From Bacteroidales bacterium (GTDB lineage: Bacteria > Bacteroidota > Bacteroidia > Bacteroidales > UBA932), in the NCBI GenBank assembly GCA_017551425.1, contig JAFZLQ010000116.1:1-36896 (forward strand): a stretch of 36,896 nt of DNA, written 5' to 3'. This document shows positions 31,874-36,896 of the stretch, in pieces. How positions within the stretch are numbered: the first letter of the stretch is position 1; each line of letters starts with the position of its first letter. A model generated the notes under the pieces. That model searched no databases. It saw nothing but the letters and a program-made list of their open reading frames with translations, and had not been told where the DNA came from. Made by a program: the position numbers and the translations under genes.

Positions 31874-34222
31874 ATGACTGACAAAACAAAAAAGAAAATT
31901 GTCAAGTGGTACTGGATTCTGCTGGTGGCTCCGTTCGCCGCAGTGTTCCTCCTGCTGCTGCTTGTAGGCATATTCGCAAAGATCCCTTCCTTCGAAGAAC
32001 TTGAGCATCCGGACAACAAGCTGGCCACCCAGGTCCTGGCCCAGGACGGGGAGGTCCTCACGACTTTCCACATAGAAAACCGCACCTACGTTTCCTACGA
32101 CGAACTGTCGCCCAACCTCGTGCATGCGGCCGTCTCCACAGAGGACGCCCGATTCTACAAGCACTCCGGAATAGACATGAAGGGCCTCGCCCGCGTGGCC
32201 GTCAAAACCCTCCTCCTGCGCGACTCCAGCCAGGGCGGCGGCAGTACCATCACCCAGCAGCTCGCCAAGACGCTGTATCCCCGCCAGGAGAACGCCGGCA
32301 AGCTCACCCTGGTCTTCACCAAACTCAAGGAATGGATAACGGCGGTCAAGCTGGAAAGGGACTACACCAAGGACGAGATCATCGCCATGTACCTCAACTC
32401 CATCTTCTTCGGAAGCAGTGCGTACGGCGTGAAGGCGGCCTCAGAGACCTTCTTCTCCAAGGAACCGGCGGAGCTCAACGTGCAGGAGAGCGCCATGCTC
32501 GTGGGCATGGTCAACAAGCCCACCCGCTACAATCCCGTCATCAATCCGGAAAACGCCCTGACCCGCCGCAACTTCGTGCTGGGGCAGATGGCCAAGGCAG
32601 GATACATCACCAAGGCCGAGCGCGACTCCATCCGTGAGCTGCCCATCGTCCTCGACTACCACGTGTTGGACCACAACTCCGGCCATGCGCCCTACTTCCG
32701 CGACATGCTCCGCCGCGACATGAACGCCCGCAAGCCGCGCCGCGCCGACTACCAGTACAAGGAAGACTACGCCGCCGACTCGCTCCGCTGGGCCAACGAC
32801 GCCATCTACGGCTGGCTCGCCAAGAACAAGAAGCCCAACGGCGAGTCATACAACCTCGACAAGGACGGCCTCCGTATCTACACCACCATCGACTACAAGA
32901 TGCAGGTGTTTGCGGAAGAAGCCGTCGTGGAGCACCTCGGAGGCTACCTGCAGGGCGCGTTCAACCGCGAGCTCAAGGGAAAGCGCAACAAACCCTTCGC
33001 CAACGACATAGACAAGGCCACCGTGGACCGCCTGATGAGCCAGGCGCGCAAGTGGAGCGACCGCTACCGCAGCCAGAAAAAGGCGGGAGTTCCCGAGGAC
33101 GAGATTATCGCCCAGTTCGACAAACCGGTGAAGATGCGCGTCTTTGCCTGGAACAAGAAGGGCTACATAGACACCACCCTCACGCCCAACGACTCCATTC
33201 GTTACTACAAGTCGTTCCTCCGCTGCGGATTCGTGGCCGTCGAACCGGGAACCGGCTGCATCAAGGCCTTCGTGGGAGGTCCCAACTACCGCTATTTCAA
33301 GTACGACAACGTCAGCCAGGCAAAGCGCCAGGTTGGCTCCACCATCAAACCGTTCCTCTACACGCTTGCCATGCAGGAGGGCATGACTCCCTGCGACAGG
33401 GTGGTATGCGTGCCGCAGACCTTCATCAACTGGGACGGCTCAGAGTGGACGCCCCGCAGTACCGACAAGGAGGAGGTAATAGGCACAACCGTCACCCTCA
33501 AGTGGGGCCTCGCCAACAGCTCCAACAACATATCGGCCTTCCTTATGAAGCAGTTCGGCCCCCAGGCGATGGCCCAGATGATGCACCGTATGGGCATCCA
33601 CAGCCATCTGGACGAGGTCTATTCCCTCTGCGTGGGTCCTGCGGACATCGCCCTGTACGAGATGGTCGCCGCATACAACACCTTCCCCTCGAAGGGCGTA
33701 TATGCGTCGCCAATTTACGTCACGCGCATAGAAGACAACCAGGGCAACCTCATCACCGAGCATACCAACACCAAGCATGAGGCCATCAGCGCTTCCACCG
33801 CGTTCCTCATGGCCAACCTCATGCAGGGCGTGGTCAACGGAGGCACCGGCAGCCGCCTGCGTTACGCTTACAACCTCAAGGGAGAGATAGCCGGCAAGAC
33901 CGGCACCACCAACGACTGCTCCGACGGCTGGTTCATAGGCTACACGCCCAAGATTACCGCCGGCGCATGGATTGGCGGAGAGGACCGCCAGATCCACTTC
34001 AACTCCCTTGACGGCTCCCGCATGGCGCTCCCCATCTGGGGAATATGGATGAAGAAGTGCCTGGCGGCGGGCATCTTCAACGAGAACGACGTCTTCACGG
34101 CGCCCGCAAGCGTAGACTTCAGCCTCGACTGCTCAACTTCCGGAACCTTCCTCGGCGGGAACGAGGAGCCTGAGGAAATGGAGTCGCAGAGCAACCAGGA
34201 AACCGATTACTACTTCAACTAG
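31874..34222 (+). CDS. Class A penicillin-binding protein 1A (glycosyltransferase plus transpeptidase)
   Basis: A 782-residue inner-membrane enzyme. A short basic cytoplasmic tail and one hydrophobic helix (about residues 15-38) are followed by a GT51 domain with STEDARFYKHSGID (catalytic Glu90) and GGGSTITQQLAKTLYPRQ. The transpeptidase domain has SxxK as STIK (Ser489), SxN as SSN (549-551) and KTG (675-677). The enzyme polymerises lipid II and crosslinks peptide stems. The start at 31874 is chosen over the in-frame 31748, which overlaps topA. The C-terminal tail is polar and acidic (GNEEPEEMESQSNQET). The ddl gene follows after three bases, so peptidoglycan precursor and polymer synthesis are co-expressed. 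Confidence 0.96.
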   Translation: MTDKTKKKIVKWYWILLVAPFAAVFLLLLLVGIFAKIPSFEELEHPDNKLATQVLAQDGEVLTTFHIENRTYVSYDELSPNLVHAAVSTEDARFYKHSGIDMKGLARVAVKTLLLRDSSQGGGSTITQQLAKTLYPRQENAGKLTLVFTKLKEWITAVKLERDYTKDEIIAMYLNSIFFGSSAYGVKAASETFFSKEPAELNVQESAMLVGMVNKPTRYNPVINPENALTRRNFVLGQMAKAGYITKAERDSIRELPIVLDYHVLDHNSGHAPYFRDMLRRDMNARKPRRADYQYKEDYAADSLRWANDAIYGWLAKNKKPNGESYNLDKDGLRIYTTIDYKMQVFAEEAVVEHLGGYLQGAFNRELKGKRNKPFANDIDKATVDRLMSQARKWSDRYRSQKKAGVPEDEIIAQFDKPVKMRVFAWNKKGYIDTTLTPNDSIRYYKSFLRCGFVAVEPGTGCIKAFVGGPNYRYFKYDNVSQAKRQVGSTIKPFLYTLAMQEGMTPCDRVVCVPQTFINWDGSEWTPRSTDKEEVIGTTVTLKWGLANSSNNISAFLMKQFGPQAMAQMMHRMGIHSHLDEVYSLCVGPADIALYEMVAAYNTFPSKGVYASPIYVTRIEDNQGNLITEHTNTKHEAISASTAFLMANLMQGVVNGGTGSRLRYAYNLKGEIAGKTGTTNDCSDGWFIGYTPKITAGAWIGGEDRQIHFNSLDGSRMALPIWGIWMKKCLAAGIFNENDVFTAPASVDFSLDCSTSGTFLGGNEEPEEMESQSNQETDYYFN

Positions 34223-34225
34223 GAT

Positions 34226-35236
34226 ATGGGCAAGTACAATTCGATAGCAGTCATTTACGGCAGCGATTCCTCCGAGTGGGAGGTGTCGTGCCGCAGCGGT
34301 GAGTTCGTTGCCTCCGCAATCAGCGACCGCGATTACGACGTTTACGAGATTTTCGCACGCTTCGGGGTATGGAAGCTCGTGGCTTTCCGCAAGCGGAACT
34401 CCATGAGGGTGACGTTCCCTGAAGAGGCGCGCCCCGACATCGACAAGAGCGACTTCTCCGTGGGCGTGCTCGGCGAGCGCGTGAAGTTCGACTTTGCCTA
34501 TATCGTGCAGCACGGCGCCCCGGGAGAGACCGGCCAGATACAGGGCTACCTGGAGATGCTCCACGTTCCCGTGAGCTCATGCGGCTCCTACGCCAGCATG
34601 ATTGCGTTCAACAAATACGCCTGCAAGGCCTATGTGCGCGACCTGGTGAAATGCGCCCCCGACGTAATAGTACGCAGGGGTGACGACCTTGACGCCGTCG
34701 CCGCGAAAGCCGCCGCATCGCTCAGGTTCCCCGTGTTCGTAAAGCCCACCCAGGGAGGTTCGAGCTTCGGCGTCACCCGCGTTACCGAAGCCTCCGAACT
34801 GCCCGGCGCCATCCAGTACGCCTTCTCGGAGAACGACATGGTGATAGTGGAGCAGGGCGTCGAGGGACGCGAACTGACCTGCGCCGCCTATTGGGACGGC
34901 AAGACAGTGAAGGCCCTCCCTCCCATAGAGATCGTCACGGAAAACGAGTACTTCGATTACGACGCCAAGTACAACGGCCACAGTGCGGAAATCTGCCCCG
35001 CCCCCATCAGCCCGGAAGAGACCGCGGAGCTGCAGCGCACCACCTGCGAGCTCTATTCGTTCATAGGCTGCAAGGGCGTGGTGAGGATGGACTACATCCT
35101 TTCCGCCGACGGCCTTTACTTCCTGGAAGTCAATACGATACCCGGCATGACCAGCGCCTCTCTCGTGCCCAAGATGGTGCGCGAAGCCGGCATGAGCGTG
35201 ACCGACTTCCTCTCCGTGATCATCGAGAATTCATAG
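34226..35236 (+). CDS. ddl: D-alanine--D-alanine ligase
   Basis: A 336-residue ATP-grasp enzyme of typical length. It has an N-terminal HGAPGETGQIQGYLEML, corresponding to the conserved HG-GE-G-IQG segment, FPVFVKPTQGGSSFGV for ATP binding, and FLEVNTIPGMT with the metal ligands Glu301 and Asn303. It joins two D-alanines using ATP to form the peptidoglycan dipeptide that vancomycin targets. The usual Y/F at the DD-ligase specificity site was not pinned down, so a depsipeptide variant is not strictly excluded, but there are no neighbouring resistance genes. The gene starts three bases after the penicillin-binding protein stop. Confidence 0.95.
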   Translation: MGKYNSIAVIYGSDSSEWEVSCRSGEFVASAISDRDYDVYEIFARFGVWKLVAFRKRNSMRVTFPEEARPDIDKSDFSVGVLGERVKFDFAYIVQHGAPGETGQIQGYLEMLHVPVSSCGSYASMIAFNKYACKAYVRDLVKCAPDVIVRRGDDLDAVAAKAAASLRFPVFVKPTQGGSSFGVTRVTEASELPGAIQYAFSENDMVIVEQGVEGRELTCAAYWDGKTVKALPPIEIVTENEYFDYDAKYNGHSAEICPAPISPEETAELQRTTCELYSFIGCKGVVRMDYILSADGLYFLEVNTIPGMTSASLVPKMVREAGMSVTDFLSVIIENS

Positions 35237-36123
35237 TGCTGCTGTCGCAGTTCATACGCGACGGTGCGCGTGCGCTCGAGGCTCTGTATCCTCCCCGTGA
35301 GGCGCGGAGCCTCGTGGAGCGTCTGGCGGAGGAGCTTCAGGGCGTGAAGGCTTACGAGACGGTGCTTGAGCCGTCCCTGGAAGCATCAGCCGCAGTTGAA
35401 GACGGACTCGCGAGGCTGCTCGGCGGTGAGCCTTTGCAATACATCACCGGAGTACAGGAGTTTTACGGGAGGCGATTCCGCGTCGCCCCAGGGGTGCTGA
35501 TTCCCCGGCCGGAAACGGAAATACTTGTGCGGGAGACCTGCGTGAGGGCACTTCAGCTTGACGCGCCCCGCGTGCTTGACCTCTGCACCGGCTCGGGATG
35601 CATAGCCTGGAGCGTGGCGCTTGAAGTTCCCGGGGCGAGTGTTACGGGCGTGGATATCTCCGCCGATGCTCTTGCGGTAGCGCGGGAACAAAACCCTGCC
35701 CTTTTGTTCCCGGAAGGGGGTTCTGACGGCCCTGCGGGAACAAATAATGCGTTTTTGTTCCCGAACTTCGTGCAGGCGGACGTTTTGGGCGGTCTTGCCG
35801 AGTTCCCGGACGGTTCCTTTGACATCCTGGTGGCCAATCCGCCCTATATCCGCGAAAGCGAAAAGGCCGCCATGCACCCCAACGTGCTGGAGCACGAACC
35901 GGCGCTCGCACTTTTCGTCCCGGACGAAGATCCGCTGGTCTTCTACCGCGCCGTCGCGGGTCATGCCCGCAGGCTGCTTGCCCCGGGAGGATGGGGCATG
36001 GTGGAGATAAACGAGTCGCTCGGACCACAGACCGCCGCCGTCTTTGAGGGCGCCGGCCTTAGAAAAGTGGAAATTATGGCCGACTTTTTTGGCCGCGACC
36101 GCTTCGTAAGCTTCGTCCTGTAG
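35236..36123 (+). CDS. prmC: Peptide chain release factor N5-glutamine methyltransferase
   Basis: About 295 residues starting with GTG at 35236, which shares its first base with the TAG stop of ddl (TAGTG). No ATG start is available near the family start. The N-terminal helical part and GEPLQYITGVQEFYGRRFRV precede PGVLIPRPETE, typical of PrmC. The SAM site is VLDLCTGSGC (residues 113-122), and NPPY at 201-204 positions the glutamine. PrmC methylates the GGQ glutamine of release factors RF1 and RF2. Residues about 150-176 are an inserted stretch encoded by two small palindromes (35683-35763), lying in the loop after LAVAREQN, where relatives have about ten fewer residues. Core motifs are intact, so activity is likely. 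Confidence 0.94.
   Translation: MLLSQFIRDGARALEALYPPREARSLVERLAEELQGVKAYETVLEPSLEASAAVEDGLARLLGGEPLQYITGVQEFYGRRFRVAPGVLIPRPETEILVRETCVRALQLDAPRVLDLCTGSGCIAWSVALEVPGASVTGVDISADALAVAREQNPALLFPEGGSDGPAGTNNAFLFPNFVQADVLGGLAEFPDGSFDILVANPPYIRESEKAAMHPNVLEHEPALALFVPDEDPLVFYRAVAGHARRLLAPGGWGMVEINESLGPQTAAVFEGAGLRKVEIMADFFGRDRFVSFVL
35683..35763. repeat. Two tandem hairpins with the same arms inside prmC
   Basis: CGGGAACAAAA (35683-35693) pairs perfectly with TTTTGTTCCCG (35702-35712) around an eight-base loop. CGGGAACAAA (35735-35744) pairs perfectly with TTTGTTCCCG (35754-35763). The arm sequence is the same in both hairpins, at a period of about 52 bases. The stretch is translated in frame as a Gly/Pro/Asn-rich loop of the methyltransferase. 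Confidence 0.85.
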
Positions 36124-36141
36124 GCCTGGGAGGCCGTTTTT
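36123..36141 (+). terminator. Weak terminator-like hairpin after prmC
   Basis: GGCC (36123-36126) and GGCC (36132-36135) form a four-base stem around a five-base loop, followed by GTTTTT. The stem is short, so termination may be partial. Confidence 0.3.
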
Positions 36142-36161
36142 CAACTTAAGCGTTGCAATCC

Positions 36162-36192
36162 TTGGAGTAACGGATAATTATCCCTTACTTTG
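36162..36192 (+). promoter_or_regulatory. Bacteroidota-type promoter for the last lipoprotein gene
   Basis: TTG at 36162-36164 and TTACTTTG at 36185-36192 are 20 bases apart, matching the -33/-7 layout with one mismatch in TAnnTTTG. The ATG at 36215 is 22 bases downstream. Confidence 0.5.
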
Positions 36193-36214
36193 CCACGGCT
36201 AAACTATTGCGACT

Positions 36215-36896
36215 ATGAAAAAGATTTGCTCTCTATTCGCATCCCTTCTTCTCTTCGGATGCAACCCTTCAGAAACAGTGGTCCCCGTTACCCCGGAGCC
36301 GGCGCCTTTCGAGCTCAGCGCCAGGGGGCTCGCAACGATGTTCGCTTCGCTCCCGATGGGGCCGGAGCAGCTTCGCGAGGTCTATGACGCCGTAGGCTTT
36401 TCGAGCGGCAACGGCTACGACGAGGAATATACGCTCGACAGCCTCCTGCTGCGCCCCGGGGCTGGAGTCGGCCCTGGCACCAAGGCGCGTCCGGCCGGTA
36501 CTCCCCTTCGCGAGATGGTGCGGCGCTACCTGGAGGAGCACGCCGCCACCCGCTCGGGAATCGACGACATGATGGAGCTGATTGCCGAATCGGGCTACCA
36601 GCTTTACTGGCCGTATTCGGATTCGTGGGATGGCGAGTCGTATCCCGTCATCACCTTCGATCCCGGTTACGGCGCGGAGTCCAACTACGGGTACGAACTT
36701 TCGCCCGGGCCGGACGGCGCAGTGATCACAGATACCCTCATCGTGGATGAGGCTCTCGCCCAGATGCGGCCCGTCTGGGTAATCAACTCAAATTCCGACG
36801 CCGCGTTTACGCCGCTGGAACTGTTCTCGCGAACCGATTCCGGCTCTGCTACGCAGCAAGAGGGCCCGGGGACCTCCGCTTCGCTACGTCCCTCCC
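36215..36896 (+). CDS. Lipoprotein of unknown function, cut by the window end
   Basis: The frame is open for 227 codons from ATG 36215 to the edge. The signal peptide MKKICSLFASLLLFGC has a lipobox (Cys16), followed by a short Pro/Glu linker. No known domain is evident. Visible features are SGYQLYWPYSDSWDGESYPV followed by ITFDPG (about residues 125-150), a pattern I associate with uncharacterised Bacteroidota lipoproteins, and VWVINSNSDAAF near residue 195. The last bases (from about 36840) read GC-rich and resemble part of the palindromic element in miaA (CTCCGCTTCGCT), so the gene may be entering a repeat. The predicted location is the inner face of the outer membrane or the surface. Confidence 0.7.
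   Translation, partial: MKKICSLFASLLLFGCNPSETVVPVTPEPAPFELSARGLATMFASLPMGPEQLREVYDAVGFSSGNGYDEEYTLDSLLLRPGAGVGPGTKARPAGTPLREMVRRYLEEHAATRSGIDDMMELIAESGYQLYWPYSDSWDGESYPVITFDPGYGAESNYGYELSPGPDGAVITDTLIVDEALAQMRPVWVINSNSDAAFTPLELFSRTDSGSATQQEGPGTSASLRPS

Noticed and set aside
1..36896. CRISPR arrays, tRNA and rRNA genes, insertion sequences, phage genes
   Set aside because: No regularly spaced direct repeats, no cloverleaf or rRNA stretches recognised by eye, and no transposase, integrase or phage structural proteins among the frames.

Overview
The window reads as chromosomal DNA of an anaerobic, gut- or rumen-type member of the Bacteroidales with fairly high GC. The evidence is tandem SusC/SusD pairs, BACON-domain and Mfa-like/FISUMP lipoproteins, TAnnTTTG promoter elements instead of E. 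coli-type boxes, few Shine-Dalgarno sequences, and a flavodiiron protein. No rRNA, tRNA, CRISPR or intact insertion sequence was seen.

Region 1 (1-14952) is a polysaccharide utilization locus running in one direction with gaps of only 3-29 bases: the end of a SusC, a SusD, a second SusC/SusD pair, two BACON lipoproteins, an Mfa-like/FISUMP lipoprotein, a GH18 chitinase-like lipoprotein, a 43-residue peptide gene and a second Mfa/FISUMP lipoprotein, closed by a terminator at 14981-15016. Region 2 (15017-15960) is an AT-rich island holding a decayed antitoxin/GNAT-toxin pair. Region 3 (16007-21860) restarts the theme with its own promoter element: a 41-residue peptide gene related to the first, a third Mfa/FISUMP lipoprotein, and a 1234-residue lipoprotein that joins an Mfa/FISUMP region, an SdiA-regulated-like propeller and a GH18 domain. 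The likely job is capture, cutting and import of a GlcNAc-containing glycan (chitin-like or glycoprotein-derived) at the outer membrane. The exact substrate is not shown by the sequence.

Region 4 (21886-24258) holds a two-gene chromate-transporter-family pair on the minus strand, divergent from a flavodiiron protein gene. Region 5 (24325-28999) is a tightly overlapping housekeeping chain: TM2 protein, LolA-like exported protein, YidD-like protein, two related TPR/membrane proteins, nth and a rearranged miaA. Region 6 is lrp-type regulator and topA on the minus strand. Region 7 is a class A penicillin-binding protein, ddl and prmC on the plus strand, then a lipoprotein gene cut by the window edge.

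The most unusual items are: (a) a repeated module in which a tiny conserved peptide gene is followed by a strong, identically spaced ribosome binding site and an Mfa/FISUMP lipoprotein gene; (b) the Mfa/FISUMP-propeller-GH18 fusion; and (c) palindromic sequences placed in frame inside miaA, where one replaces the tRNA-clamp region, and inside prmC.
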